A stretch of DNA of 64,000 nucleotides from Psychrobacter immobilis. Lineage in GTDB: Bacteria; Pseudomonadota; Gammaproteobacteria; Pseudomonadales; Moraxellaceae. Both the position numbers and the translations under genes were made by a program. The notes below the pieces were generated by a model. That model ran no database searches. It had not been told where the DNA came from and saw nothing but the letters and a program-made list of their open reading frames with translations. Where the stretch lies: the NCBI GenBank assembly GCA_904846145.1, contig CAJGZL010000001.1, positions 682,001-746,000 of the forward strand, given 5' to 3'. The stretch's first letter is position 1, and each line of letters begins with the position of its first letter. Positions 18,925-28,010 of this stretch are shown here, in pieces.

Positions 18925-19740
18925 CTAACGCGGCATTGGGCGCACCGTGAGGATTTGCTCGCTACGACCAAACGGCCCATGAACATCATGAAGTACAGCA
19001 CTAGTGACGCCAATACCATCCTCTCCATACTGTTGAACTGCTTCGATACCCAGCCACTTTCCTACTGGCTCTCGGTGCATATGAATCTGTAAGTCAGTGT
19101 TAGGAAACATCCACTCAAGTGTTGAGAGTCCAAGTCCAAGCCTTGGTACTACTCCGTTGGCAGTATCTACCATACCCAGTAGGCGTACCACATCACTTGT
19201 TGGCATGCCTTCTACTATGTCAACATCATTAGTGATCCAGACCATACCGCGACCTGCGCGGCGATCAGCATCAGAGACCAAGTGTACCGTTTCAATAAAA
19301 CCGCCTGGCCAGCCCTTCATCCCATCCCAGCTTTGCAAATCATCAGGCTTATATTTGGCGGACGCATCTTCTAGACCTGCAATGACACTAGTATCTTGAG
19401 TCATAAGTCGCCATGCTCGAGCGATAATACAATCACGACCCTGACTACTCATTACCGACTCTATTAGCTCGATAGTTCTACCAGGACGAATGCAACGAGT
19501 AGTAATGATAAAATCGTCGAGTGGTATTAGCCCCAAAATATCAAGGCTAATACGAGCAACGCGCATGTTATCTTGGGGTGCAAATTCGATCAGCTCAGCG
19601 GTGAGTAGTCCTGTCGCTGGTGCCATGTGTTGCTCGTGCTCATTCCAAGCACCTTGAGCATGTTTGGTGGGATGATAGCGAGCAATACTGCTACCATCTT
19701 CTTGTTGCTTGCGTTCGATAAACTGGTAATACGCACTCAT
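18925..19740 (-). CDS. Thioesterase-like (double hotdog) protein
   Basis: A 271-residue cytoplasmic protein with the layout of the acyl-CoA thioesterase-like superfamily (TesB/PaaI-like double hotdog). The first half contains HMAPATGLLTAELIEFA and ISLDILGLIPLDDFIITTRC with RPGRTIELIESVMSSQGRDC, IARAWRLM (the usual GRS..R-A-x-R-L pattern); the second has SDVVRLLGMVDTANGVVPRL and the hotdog strand TLEWMFPNTDLQIHMHREPVG. Probable substrate is an acyl-CoA, but specificity cannot be told. It shares the strand with a small membrane protein and ispH upstream but with gaps. Confidence 0.78.
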   Translation of the reverse strand: MSAYYQFIERKQQEDGSSIARYHPTKHAQGAWNEHEQHMAPATGLLTAELIEFAPQDNMRVARISLDILGLIPLDDFIITTRCIRPGRTIELIESVMSSQGRDCIIARAWRLMTQDTSVIAGLEDASAKYKPDDLQSWDGMKGWPGGFIETVHLVSDADRRAGRGMVWITNDVDIVEGMPTSDVVRLLGMVDTANGVVPRLGLGLSTLEWMFPNTDLQIHMHREPVGKWLGIEAVQQYGEDGIGVTSAVLHDVHGPFGRSEQILTVRPMPR

Positions 19741-19771
19741 AACAGTCCTTTTAGCTGCCTAGATTTATCTA

Positions 19772-20026
19772 TTATTTTTGTTGGGCTTCAAGTTCTTGCT
19801 TTTTGATTTTAAGAATCTCACGGCTCTTAGCGATTAAATATATTAAGACAATAATTACTACTATCAGTGCTACTGAAAAGAAGCTTTTTTCTTGACTAAA
19901 ATATACCGTGTTTAACCCCAACAAAAGCACCAAGCCGATAATAACCAATAAGTTTATTTTTAATTGTTTGCTGACCTCACTAAGACTCGCGTCAGCTAAT
20001 ACAAATTTCTTTTTTTGCTTTTCCAT
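19772..20026 (-). CDS. Small membrane protein, function unknown
   Basis: About 84 residues: a basic N-terminus MEKQKKKFVLADASLSEVSKQ, two transmembrane helices (INLLVIIGLVLLLGLNTVYF and FSVALIVVIIVLIYLIA) separated by a short loop, and a basic, helical tail KSREILKIKKQELEAQQK. The ATG at 20026 has AAGAG eight bases upstream; the earlier ATG at 20053 has GAGG only one base away, so it is less likely. I recognise no family. It sits 31 bases upstream of the thioesterase-like gene and may share its transcript. Confidence 0.6.
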   Translation of the reverse strand: MEKQKKKFVLADASLSEVSKQLKINLLVIIGLVLLLGLNTVYFSQEKSFFSVALIVVIIVLIYLIAKSREILKIKKQELEAQQK

Positions 20027-20142
20027 GCGCTTAACTCTTAGAAACTTGGGCATACCTCAATTGAATGCTGAGCATAAAAGTGAGATATTTATTGTGTCGA
20101 ATGAGGACATGCCCTTAATTAAAAGATGGTATGTTATAAACG

Positions 20143-21099
20143 TTATTTACCGACTTGCGTCACTGGAATACGTAGCGCTTTGGGCAAACTAAACGTCACA
20201 TTTTCTTCTATGCCTGCTAGCTCATCAGGCACTTGCCCGCCCCAATCTTGCAGCTGCTGCAATACTTCTTGGATCAGCACCTCAGGCGCAGAAGCGCCAG
20301 CAGTGACGCCAACGCTTTGGATGCCATCGAACCACTCGGGCTGTATTTCACTAGCATTATCGATCAGATAGGCTTGGCAATTCATACGCTCGGCCAGTTC
20401 GCGCAAACGATTAGAGTTTGACGAGTTGGGTGAGCCGACAACCAGTACTACCTCGCAGCGCGCGGCTAAATCTTTTACCGCATCTTGACGGTTTTGGGTA
20501 GCATAGCAGATATCGTCTTTGCGCGGGCCTTGTATAGCAGGGAACTTATCCCGCAAGGCATCGATTACTCTTGCTGTATCATCCATAGATAACGTCGTTT
20601 GAGTCACAAAAGATAAGCGCTCAGCGTCTTTTACTATCAAATTATCAACGTCATTTTCGTTTTCAACCAAATGGATTTGACCACCGAATTTGCGGTTAAA
20701 GCGCCCCATGGTGCCCTCGACCTCGGGATGTCCTGCATGACCGATCAGTATAGCGTCCATACCATCTTGAGCAAATCTTGCCACTTCGATATGAACTTTA
20801 GTAACGAGCGGACAAGTGGCATCAAATACGGTAAGGTCGCGGCGCTCAGCCTCATCTTCAACCGCTTTTGATACCCCATGCGCTGAAAATATTACGATTG
20901 AGCCATCAGGAACTTCGTTAAGCTCTTCGACGAATACTGCACCGCGATTGGCCAAATCTGATACTACAAACTTATTATGTACGACCTCATGACGCACATA
21001 AATGGGCGGCTCAAAACGCATCAAAGCTTCGTTGACGATCGCAATCGCGCGATCAACACCAGCACAAAACCCACGTGGATTGGCAAGATAAATTTGCAT
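20143..21099 (-). CDS. ispH: 4-hydroxy-3-methylbut-2-enyl diphosphate reductase IspH
   Basis: Last enzyme of the MEP isoprenoid pathway; reduces HMBPP to IPP and DMAPP with a [4Fe-4S] cluster. The three cluster cysteines are visible: [14 protein letters not shown] (Cys12), [12 protein letters not shown] (Cys96) and [11 protein letters not shown] (Cys198). Substrate-binding His41 (HEVVHNKF), His74 (FSAHGVS), His124 and the proton donor Glu126 ([11 protein letters not shown]) are also present. Length of 318 matches E. coli IspH (316). Its products feed UbiA's side chain and the undecaprenyl carrier handled by UppP, both in this window. Confidence 0.98.
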   Translation of the reverse strand: MQIYLANPRGFCAGVDRAIAIVNEALMRFEPPIYVRHEVVHNKFVVSDLANRGAVFVEELNEVPDGSIVIFSAHGVSKAVEDEAERRDLTVFDATCPLVTKVHIEVARFAQDGMDAILIGHAGHPEVEGTMGRFNRKFGGQIHLVENENDVDNLIVKDAERLSFVTQTTLSMDDTARVIDALRDKFPAIQGPRKDDICYATQNRQDAVKDLAARCEVVLVVGSPNSSNSNRLRELAERMNCQAYLIDNASEIQPEWFDGIQSVGVTAGASAPEVLIQEVLQQLQDWGGQVPDELAGIEENVTFSLPKALRIPVTQVGK

Positions 21100-21320
21100 A
21101 AGGCAGCCTATCGTTAGATAATTTGGTTTAAAAATTAAATTGGGATAAAAGATTGTTAGATCAAGTCTGATTGGCTCAATATTTATTGCTTAAAAACTAG
21201 ACTCAAAACTTAGCGTGAAAGATAATGGCTCTACTTTAGCATAATTTGCTTTTATTGCCCCTTAAAATACTATCGGTTCAGTTTTCTTAACCTAGTTTTA
21301 TTACTAAAGCAAACAGGCTG

Positions 21321-21326
21321 TATAAT
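21321..21326 (+). promoter_or_regulatory. Probable -10 box of gmk
   Basis: A perfect TATAAT about 50 bases before the gmk start; the -35 region (TTTATT near 21297) is weak. AGGACA at 21364-21369 precedes the ATG as the binding site. Confidence 0.5.
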
Positions 21327-21375
21327 AGAAAACGATAGCTCCTGCGACTACTCTTTTATCATTAGGACATTTTGT

Positions 21376-22002
21376 ATGATAGGTTCATTATTTATTATTA
21401 CCGCCGCCTCAGGCACTGGCAAGACCTCATTGGTAAAGCAGCTCCTTGCGACGACTAATGAGTTGAGCGTTAGCGTCTCACACACGACTCGCCCGCCGCG
21501 TCCTGGTGAAATTGATGGCCATCATTATCATTTTATCGAAAAGGACACTTTTACTGCGGCTATTAATGAAAATAAATTTTTGGAGCATGCCGAAGTCTTT
21601 GGTAACTATTACGGCACCTCAGAACAGAGCGTGCGGGCGCAGCTTGCCGCAGGTATCGATGTTATTTTGGAGATTGACTGGCAAGGCGCACAGCAAATTA
21701 AAACCATATTTCCTGAGGCGACTATGGTATTTATTTTACCGCCTAATATTGCTACTTTACGACAGCGCCTCTCAACACGCGCGACTGATAGTGTTGAAGT
21801 TATAGAACAACGCTTGAGCGGAGCAGTCACTGAGATGGCGCAATATGTACATGCTGATTATGTAGTGGTGAATGATAATTTTGAAGTGGCGCTGGCTGAG
21901 CTAAAAGCGATTATTATAGCGGATAGACAGACATTGGCCCGGCAACAGCGGCGCTATCGTCGTACTATCGCCGCTTTGCTCGATAATCAGGCGGATGGCT
22001 AG
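21376..22002 (+). CDS. gmk: Guanylate kinase
   Basis: Phosphorylates GMP to GDP using ATP. The 208-residue protein opens with the P-loop [18 protein letters not shown] and continues with the GMP-binding signature [34 protein letters not shown] and [15 protein letters not shown]. Length matches E. coli (207). In E. coli gmk lies directly ahead of rpoZ-spoT; here the order gmk ... rpoZ-spoT is kept but an adhesin gene on the other strand has been inserted between gmk and rpoZ, which argues that the adhesin arrived by insertion. Confidence 0.98.
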   Translation: MIGSLFIITAASGTGKTSLVKQLLATTNELSVSVSHTTRPPRPGEIDGHHYHFIEKDTFTAAINENKFLEHAEVFGNYYGTSEQSVRAQLAAGIDVILEIDWQGAQQIKTIFPEATMVFILPPNIATLRQRLSTRATDSVEVIEQRLSGAVTEMAQYVHADYVVVNDNFEVALAELKAIIIADRQTLARQQRRYRRTIAALLDNQADG

Positions 22003-22048
22003 GGCATATCCTCAACATAGCAAATAAAAACACAACGATTAAAATAAC

Positions 22049-22082
22049 TAACCCCATAAGTTAGAAACAACTTACGGGGTTA
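22049..22082. terminator. Bidirectional terminator between gmk and the adhesin
   Basis: Stem of 14 positions with one mismatch (22049-22062 and 22069-22082; core AACCCC/GGGGTT and AAGTT/AACTT), in the gap between two convergent genes. T runs are modest on both sides. Confidence 0.75.
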
Positions 22083-22130
22083 ATTCAGTTATTGAATACA
22101 GATTTTTATAAGCTAGAGGCTTATATCTGA

Positions 22131-23900
22131 TTACCAAATCTTATAAGAAAGGCCTCCGCCAATAGCTGTGCCTCCTGTATCCGTATAAGAGCCACCAACT
22201 TTGTAGCTAAACTTACCTGAGCTAGTAGCACCAGATAACCCTATAGCGATAGCAGCTTCGCCATTATAATAACCTGTACCACCTGTGATGCGACCTTCAC
22301 CTGGTGTCATCGCGCTAGGCATTGAAGCAATGGCAATCGCACTGGCGATACCGCCGCTTAGCTCATCTTCTAACTCGTCAACTTTATATCCTAAAGCAGA
22401 TAACTGACCGAAGTTAACAGCATGATTAGGCGCAGTACCATTGGCAACACCCGTTATGACTTGATTACCAGCATTGATACCGCCTGTCGTCATACTAGGC
22501 CCACCTGCAATAGTAACACCAGTACCATTAACCGTAGTACTACCATTGGTCAGGCCATTAGTGTTAATAGTGGTATTACCATTTACGAATCCACTATTAT
22601 TAATGGTGGTGTTGCCTGTTTTTAGGCTACCATTTGCGCCTAAATTAACATCTTTTGCCAGCTTAATAGTTAGATTATCAGTACCGTTAGCGACCACACC
22701 GACATTATTGCCAGCAGCTAGATTCGCGCTATTGGTTTCGCCACCTGTGATAGTAAGCTTGTCACCTAGTTGACGATTGACATCAGCACCACTATCACCA
22801 CCAAAGTCTAAGCCCTTAGCAATATTAGTAGTATTAGCTGCGATATTAGTCACGTTAGTAGCGATACCTGAAGCATTAGTAGCAACGCCTGAAGTATTAG
22901 CTGCGATATTGGTTACGTTAGTAGCGATACCTGAAGCATTAGTAGCAACGCCTGAAGTATTAGCTACGATATTGGTCACGTTAGTAGCAATACCCGAAGC
23001 ATTAGTAGCAACGCCTGAAGTATTAGCTGCGATATTGGTCACGTTAGTAGCAATACCCGAAGCATTAGTAGCAACGCCTGAAGTATTAGCTGAGATATTG
23101 GTCACGTTAGTAGCAATACCCGAAGCATTAGTAGCGACGCCTGAAGTATTAGCTGCGATATTGGTCACGTTAGTAGCGATACCTGAAGCATTAGTAGCAA
23201 CGCCTGAAGTATTAGCTGCGATATTAGTCACGTTAGTAGCGATACCTGAAGCATTAGTAGCAACGCCTGAAGTGTTAGCTGCGATATTAGTTACGTTAGT
23301 AGCGACGCCTGATGTGTTATTCGCTATAGTAGTTTTAGTAGCAGGACTAAGATCAACAACAAAGTCAGTGACATTAGTGATATTGTTCAAGTTACTACTA
23401 ACAGCGACATCACCAGAACCTGCAGAGACAGTCGTACCATTAGCATTGACGGTATAAACATTTTGACCACTACCGCCTGGCGTATTGGAAACGTTATTGA
23501 CATTAGTACCTGCCACAACTTCTGTTTTAGCATCAGCAGCTGCAAGACTGACCTGCTCTTGCGTGGCGGCTTGCCCACCAGTATATGTTGTAGTTGTACT
23601 AAAAGTTGTATTAGTTAATCCTGTAATCGTACCTCCAGTTGGACCTGCATCCGTATCTACAGTGATTGGATTAGCTCCAGGGATAGTGAAAGTTACTGCT
23701 ACCGCTTGCATACTAAGACTAGCCGCAGCTAATCCCATACATAATGTGCTTAAGCGCAAAATACGGGCGCCTACGGTTATAGTGTTTCTATTAGAACTGA
23801 CTGCTGTACTAGATGACTTATTTTTGCCTTTAGCATATTCCGTGACAGCCATAAAGCAGTTTGAAGCCTCGTTCCAGATAACTTTATATGTGCGATTCAT
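22131..23900 (-). CDS. Trimeric autotransporter adhesin (YadA-like)
   Basis: 589 residues in the order of a type Vc secreted adhesin. Residues 1-68 are an extended signal peptide (MNRTYKVIWNEASNCFMAV, then a basic Ser/Asn stretch, then LSTLCMGLAAASLSMQAVA). A short passenger follows, then residues 203-349 form seven 21-residue stalk repeats built on VTNI-x-ANTSGVATNASGI-ATN, then a stretch of NTTINNSGFVNGNTTIN-type repeats, GTAPNHAVNFGQLSAL neck, a short coiled coil (YKVDELEDELSGG) and the YadA-type membrane anchor ending SYTDTGGTAIGGGLSYKIW, closing on an aromatic residue. The protein trimerises, inserts four strands per chain in the outer membrane and displays the stalk. No conventional head domain is obvious, so the ligand cannot be guessed. 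It interrupts the conserved gmk-rpoZ spacing. Confidence 0.93.
   Translation of the reverse strand: MNRTYKVIWNEASNCFMAVTEYAKGKNKSSSTAVSSNRNTITVGARILRLSTLCMGLAAASLSMQAVAVTFTIPGANPITVDTDAGPTGGTITGLTNTTFSTTTTYTGGQAATQEQVSLAAADAKTEVVAGTNVNNVSNTPGGSGQNVYTVNANGTTVSAGSGDVAVSSNLNNITNVTDFVVDLSPATKTTIANNTSGVATNVTNIAANTSGVATNASGIATNVTNIAANTSGVATNASGIATNVTNIAANTSGVATNASGIATNVTNISANTSGVATNASGIATNVTNIAANTSGVATNASGIATNVTNIVANTSGVATNASGIATNVTNIAANTSGVATNASGIATNVTNIAANTTNIAKGLDFGGDSGADVNRQLGDKLTITGGETNSANLAAGNNVGVVANGTDNLTIKLAKDVNLGANGSLKTGNTTINNSGFVNGNTTINTNGLTNGSTTVNGTGVTIAGGPSMTTGGINAGNQVITGVANGTAPNHAVNFGQLSALGYKVDELEDELSGGIASAIAIASMPSAMTPGEGRITGGTGYYNGEAAIAIGLSGATSSGKFSYKVGGSYTDTGGTAIGGGLSYKIW
22854..23294 (-). 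repeat. Seven tandem 63-bp repeats in the adhesin stalk
   Basis: Seven near-identical 63-base units, each one 21-residue stalk repeat; units differ by single changes (NIA, NIS or NIV). In-frame gain or loss of units by recombination would change stalk length. Confidence 0.93.
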
Positions 23901-24161
23901 AGTATTACATCCTGTAGTAGTTTTACTATTGCTCTATATTTGAAATCAATAGGAGCAATTGTAAGAGCAAATAAATAAGAACAACGGTATGTATTTATTC
24001 TAAAAGCCTTTACAAGAAGTGATGTATTAGGCAGTTGCTTCGCTCAGCTTCTTCCATAAAGCTGCTAAGATTAGCAATCGTGATCAAAACTGATCATTGT
24101 TAAAAATATCTAAATAATTTTTCGATCACAACTTCATCATAGCAAGACGCACTCTAAAATG

Positions 24162-24183
24162 TACCTGTAGATATATACAGGTA
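24162..24183. promoter_or_regulatory. Inverted repeat, candidate operator
   Basis: TACCTGTA, six bases, TACAGGTA: a perfect 8-bp dyad of the size bound by dimeric helix-turn-helix regulators. It is 262 bases upstream of the adhesin start and 387 upstream of rpoZ; no T run follows, so it is not a terminator. Confidence 0.5.
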
Positions 24184-24469
24184 TGTGGATTAATAGACGG
24201 ATTTATAGTAAATAATCTACTTAATTGAACTTAAAGCCATTTTTTCGGGCTTATATTCGATGAAATGATACTTAGAACGATAAAAACTGATGTTTAGCAA
24301 AGGCATTTTGTAGTGCAGTAAGTTAATGATGTGTGCGTCAGTAGTAAAGATAACTATATTTTTCATCAAAATTCGATTATCTTAATATTCTAAAATAGTC
24401 AAGTTTATGATCCAGTAATAGACTTAAACTCAATCTATTAATTGATGAGATACTTTAGCCAAAAATTAA

Positions 24470-24478
24470 TGTTATAAT
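24470..24478 (+). promoter_or_regulatory. Extended -10 promoter of rpoZ
   Basis: TGTTATAAT fits the extended -10 form TGnTATAAT, which can work with a poor -35; it is about 90 bases before the rpoZ start, in an AT-rich upstream tract. Confidence 0.6.
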
Positions 24479-24569
24479 TACAAATTATCTTCTTATACTA
24501 TATTTATATTTCCGTTATCACTATGCGGATTATTCGCGTTTTTGACAGAAACAACAGAGGTAGCTTGCT

Positions 24570-24830
24570 ATGGCACGAGTCACGATTGAAGATTGCTTAG
24601 ATAATGTAGATAACCGCTTTGAATTGATATTGGTCGCTAGCAAACGCGCCCGTCAATTGGCCAAAGGTATTGCCGAGCCTATGGTAGATGTTGATAATGA
24701 CAAACCTACGGTATTGGCTTTACGCGAGATTGCTGCAGGCAAAATCACTCGTGATATTTTGACCCAGCCAGAGCATAATTTTGCTACTAGCTCATTAGAT
24801 TTAGCATTATCGGGCGATCATAGCTTTTAG
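24570..24830 (+). CDS. rpoZ: RNA polymerase omega subunit
   Basis: Small subunit that assists assembly of beta' into RNA polymerase and forms part of a ppGpp site in proteobacteria. The 86 residues start [20 protein letters not shown], the family signature, followed by [12 protein letters not shown] and [17 protein letters not shown]. Length is close to E. coli (91). spoT lies downstream, as in E. coli, linking the ppGpp hydrolase with a ppGpp target, but here a hairpin terminator (24901-24925) separates them. Confidence 0.97.
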   Translation: MARVTIEDCLDNVDNRFELILVASKRARQLAKGIAEPMVDVDNDKPTVLALREIAAGKITRDILTQPEHNFATSSLDLALSGDHSF

Positions 24831-24835
24831 GTTTT

Positions 24836-24877
24836 AAGTGGCTTAACTTAAGTGACTTAATGTAAGTGACTTAAAAA
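24836..24877 (+). repeat. Three 14-bp direct repeats after rpoZ
   Basis: Units AAGTGGCTTAACTT, AAGTGACTTAATGT and AAGTGACTTAAAAA, head to tail right after the rpoZ stop. Meaning unknown. Confidence 0.7.
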
Positions 24878-24900
24878 ATAAGCTTATGAACCCATCATAG

Positions 24901-24925
24901 ACCACAGTGTAGCGCTGTGGTTTTT
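24901..24925 (+). terminator. Intrinsic terminator of rpoZ
   Basis: ACCACAG-N7-CTGTGGT followed by TTTT. Confidence 0.85.
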
Positions 24926-25211
24926 GCTGTTTATAGTGGTTAATTTTGCTTTTAACGACTTAAGTTTATTGCGACTGCTATATTACTTTCGATTTGAGGA
25001 CGATAAGTAACATGCTTTTATAGCTATACCCTTACTATCCTTAAGTTTTTAAGTCGTCTATACGCTTAGCGGTTGACATTTACTGTAATTTACGATTAAT
25101 TAGAGGGTGGTTTAAACAATATAAGCGGTTGCGTATTAGTGCCTTTATTCAAGGCTTACTTTGACACCATACAACTATGCTGGCGTAAAATTATAATAGG
25201 ATAGCCATTTT

Positions 25212-27398
25212 ATGAGCCAAACTTTACCTAAACTCAGTCATTATCTGGTTGATGAAGCTCAGTATAATTTATTACGTTCTGTTGGTTATTTATCCGTTGA
25301 TGAGCGCCGTGACATTATTGATGCTTGCGCGTTTGGTGATGTGGCACATATAAAGGATAAGCGTAAATCTGGTGAGCCTTATATCACTCATCCTATCGCT
25401 GTGGCTGAGATATTGGCAGGATTTCGCTTAGATCGCGATACGATTATAGCGGCTATCTTGCATGATACTGTTGAAGATACAGAGGTCAGTGACGAGCAGA
25501 TTGAGCAACGCTATGGCAAAGTTGTGGCACGCTTGGTTGATGGAGTGACTAAGCTTAAATCCTCCAGCCATAATAAACAGCAAAATAAAGCAGCTACTTT
25601 TCATAAAATACTAACCGCAACACTCAATGATCCGCGCGTGTTAATTATAAAACTCGCGGATCGTCTGCATAACATGTCAACGCTCGATGCAGTGAGACCC
25701 GAAAAGCAGCGAGCTACTGCTCAGGAAACCTTAGATTTTTACGTGCCCTTTGCTCGTCTGATGGGTATCAATGATATTGCTGATTATATTGAGGTGCTGT
25801 GCTATCGCAACCTTGATTCAGATATGTATAACAAATTATCTGACAAGCTACTGCAATATGGACTAGGACGTAACTTTCAAAAAGAAGCTATTCATCGTTA
25901 TTTAATTATTGTACTGAGCAGTTTAGGTCTGACAGGACATGTCAAAATATTAGACAATCGCGTCACTATGTATCGCCAGTTTTTTCGTAATCGTGGTGAG
26001 ATTAACACGTTACTCCGTCAGTACTCGTTTGAGATTGTGCTAGATACCATTGAAGCCTGTGACAAACTGGCTTATTACTTGATTAAAAAATACCAAATTG
26101 CAGATGACAATATTGCAGATAACATTCGTCGGCCACTACCAGGTGGTAATCAGTCGCTCACCTTGATATATGATCGTGATAATGATTCTATCAAAGTCAC
26201 TATCATGACCAAAAAGATGCAACGCGCTGCCCTGCTTGGGGTCATTGGTGCAGAGCATGCCTCTGATATTAGTCAGTCGGTGATTCAAGCTTCACTGCGT
26301 AATATGAAAGAGCTGATTGATGAGGATTCACTAGATGATAATAGTCCTGACTTCTCAGCAGCAGTCTCAACTATCAATGAGCTGATGGATTATCTGCATT
26401 CAAGTAAGATAATTTGCTATAGTCCACAAGGCCGCGCTTATGAGCTGCCACAAGGTTCAACCGCGCTTGATTTTGCTTATGCCGTTGGACCTATGGTTGG
26501 TAATGTGGCCGTTGGCGCTAACATCGATCATAAGCATGCCAAGCTTGGCACAGTGGTCACTAATGGTCAAACGGTTGAAATTGAAGTCGATAAAAGCTCT
26601 GAACCCAAAGCGGAGTGGCTTGGATTTGTAGCAACTAATAAAGCTCGACAACAGATACTACGCTGGTTCAAGGATCTCTCAGAACAAGATAAACAGCGCC
26701 ATGGTCAGCAAGCTTTAGATCGTGCCCTCAAAACCTATCAAAAAAGCCTTGATGATTTGAGCGTCAGCGATTGGAATAATTTATTAGAATGGCGTGGCAT
26801 AACCCAAAAGCAGCAATTGTTTGAGCAGATTAGTTTAGGAACGTTATTACCTCAGTTGGTAGTATCGCGGCTATTCAATGACGATATTACTAGCATGCAC
26901 ACGAAAGACAATAATGAGCAAATGCTACAACCGCAGCAGCTGATTGCCAATGCGGCGGGTGTAGAGCTTGATTTCGCTAATTGCTGTCACCCTATTTATG
27001 GTGATCCTATCGTCGGTCATTTATCACGCCACGGTTTAGTCGCCCATCGACACAAATGCTTCTCGTTGGATGATATTCGTAAAGACAACCCTTATCAAGT
27101 TATTCAATTGCGCTGGCGTGATGATAAAGCGGTTAAGCAGACCGAGTCAGAAGAATACGGCGGCAAGATTCGCTTTTCCGCTTATCTAAAGCTATCCATT
27201 ATATTAAGCGATGAGCAAATTAGTGAAGTGGTTTATCATTTACGCCAGCTTAATATCGGCGTTGAAACCGTTGATGTACGTAGCACAGATACGGTATTAC
27301 AAGTAGTAGTACGCAGTCGCAGTCATCTAGCGCAGGGTATTCGTGAGCTACGATCCCTGTTAGGATTCCCTAATATCATGCGTCTTTATCAGTTATAA
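25212..27398 (+). CDS. spoT: SpoT, (p)ppGpp hydrolase with degenerate synthetase domain
   Basis: 728-residue RelA/SpoT homologue. The hydrolase half is intact: YITHP (His60), AAILHDTVEDT (His84, Asp85, Glu88, Asp89) and KLADRLHNMSTL (Asp150, Asn154). The synthetase half (about 230-390) has lost its motifs: where active enzymes have the Y-x-A-x-P-K-x-N-G-Y-Q-S-L-H run, this one reads NIRRPLPGGNQSLTLIY. The regulatory end has a TGS domain (about 400-460), the conserved-cysteine region FANCCHPIYGDPIVGHLSRHG and a C-terminal ACT domain. So it should degrade but not make ppGpp, as known for Moraxellaceae SpoT; a separate RelA would be the synthetase. AGGATAG precedes the ATG. Sits with rpoZ and ridA. 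Confidence 0.95.
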   Translation: MSQTLPKLSHYLVDEAQYNLLRSVGYLSVDERRDIIDACAFGDVAHIKDKRKSGEPYITHPIAVAEILAGFRLDRDTIIAAILHDTVEDTEVSDEQIEQRYGKVVARLVDGVTKLKSSSHNKQQNKAATFHKILTATLNDPRVLIIKLADRLHNMSTLDAVRPEKQRATAQETLDFYVPFARLMGINDIADYIEVLCYRNLDSDMYNKLSDKLLQYGLGRNFQKEAIHRYLIIVLSSLGLTGHVKILDNRVTMYRQFFRNRGEINTLLRQYSFEIVLDTIEACDKLAYYLIKKYQIADDNIADNIRRPLPGGNQSLTLIYDRDNDSIKVTIMTKKMQRAALLGVIGAEHASDISQSVIQASLRNMKELIDEDSLDDNSPDFSAAVSTINELMDYLHSSKIICYSPQGRAYELPQGSTALDFAYAVGPMVGNVAVGANIDHKHAKLGTVVTNGQTVEIEVDKSSEPKAEWLGFVATNKARQQILRWFKDLSEQDKQRHGQQALDRALKTYQKSLDDLSVSDWNNLLEWRGITQKQQLFEQISLGTLLPQLVVSRLFNDDITSMHTKDNNEQMLQPQQLIANAAGVELDFANCCHPIYGDPIVGHLSRHGLVAHRHKCFSLDDIRKDNPYQVIQLRWRDDKAVKQTESEEYGGKIRFSAYLKLSIILSDEQISEVVYHLRQLNIGVETVDVRSTDTVLQVVVRSRSHLAQGIRELRSLLGFPNIMRLYQL

Positions 27399-27482
27399 TT
27401 TTTAATTAACCAAAGCTTATTATTTGCAGAATTTTGCATTTATTAATTCTACATTTACTAATAACGATAACAAGGATAAATT

Positions 27483-27863
27483 ATGAGTCGTCAAACCATT
27501 CAAACCGACAAAGCCCCTGCCGCTGTAGGCACTTACTCACAAGCGGTAAAAGTGGGTAACACAGTCTACATCTCAGGACAGCTAGGTTTTGATCCTGATA
27601 CTATGGAACTAAGAGAAGGTTTTGAGGCACAAGCCAAGCAAGTATTTGAAAACATCAAAGCGATCTGCACGGCAGCTGGCGGTACGATCAATGATGTAGT
27701 CAAATTTAACGTCTCTTTAACAGACTTAAACGACTTTGCAGCGTTGAACGAAGTGTTTATCGCAAATTTGACTGAGCCTTATCCGGCTCGTGCTGCGGTG
27801 CAAGTCGCGGCATTACCAAAAGGTGGTGTGGTTGAAATTGAATCTATTATGTTTATAGAGTAA
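27483..27863 (+). CDS. ridA: Reactive intermediate/imine deaminase RidA
   Basis: Hydrolyses the 2-aminoacrylate/imine intermediates released by PLP-dependent dehydratases, protecting PLP enzymes. The 126 residues match the YjgF/RidA family: GTYSQAVKVGNTVYISGQLGFDP, then QAKQVFENIKAICTAAGGTINDVVK and the catalytic AYPARAAVQVAALPKGGVVEIE-like end (YPARAAVQVA, with the substrate-binding Arg, and the final Glu). AAGGA ahead of the ATG. Located 84 bases after spoT, as in E. coli relatives (spoT-trmH-recG or ridA arrangements vary). Confidence 0.96.
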   Translation: MSRQTIQTDKAPAAVGTYSQAVKVGNTVYISGQLGFDPDTMELREGFEAQAKQVFENIKAICTAAGGTINDVVKFNVSLTDLNDFAALNEVFIANLTEPYPARAAVQVAALPKGGVVEIESIMFIE

Positions 27864-27915
27864 GTTTTAAACCATTGATAGATAAAAACATCTCTCTTAA
27901 ATTTTGAGAAAATAC

Positions 27916-27959
27916 AGTAAGCCCAAATAGTTCTACAAGAACCAATATTTGGGCTTACT
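27916..27959 (+). terminator. Hairpin terminator after ridA
   Basis: Perfect 14-bp arms (27916-27929, 27946-27959; core AAGCCCAAATA/TATTTGGGCTT) with a smaller GTTCT/AGAAC hairpin inside; no long T run, so termination may be partial. Confidence 0.7.
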
Positions 27960-28010
27960 TGTCTTAGTCGTTTTTATTACCCTCTTAATTATGAGCTGTG
28001 AGCGCACTTT

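Larger units (their letters stand above)
23901..24569. other. Intergenic region between adhesin and rpoZ
   Basis: 669 AT-rich bases with divergent genes either side. It holds a perfect inverted repeat TACCTGTA-N6-TACAGGTA at 24162-24183 and an extended -10 promoter for rpoZ near 24470. I see no RNA gene or ORF. Confidence 0.6.
24831..25211. other. Intergenic region between rpoZ and spoT
   Basis: 381 bases. Three 14-base direct repeats (AAGTGRCTTAA core) stand at 24836-24877, then the rpoZ terminator, then AT-rich sequence. A TTGACA at 25161-25166 pairs with TAAAAT 19 bases on, a possible spoT promoter. Nothing else is seen. Confidence 0.5.

Noticed and set aside
22854..23294. Regular repeats that could suggest a CRISPR array
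   Set aside because: Units are contiguous, 63 bases, in frame, without unique spacers; no cas genes nearby.
22777..23457. A 226-codon plus-strand frame opposite the adhesin, rich in Leu/Val repeats
   Set aside because: It is the complement of the 63-bp coding repeats; no binding site, and its repeat pattern is explained by the adhesin.
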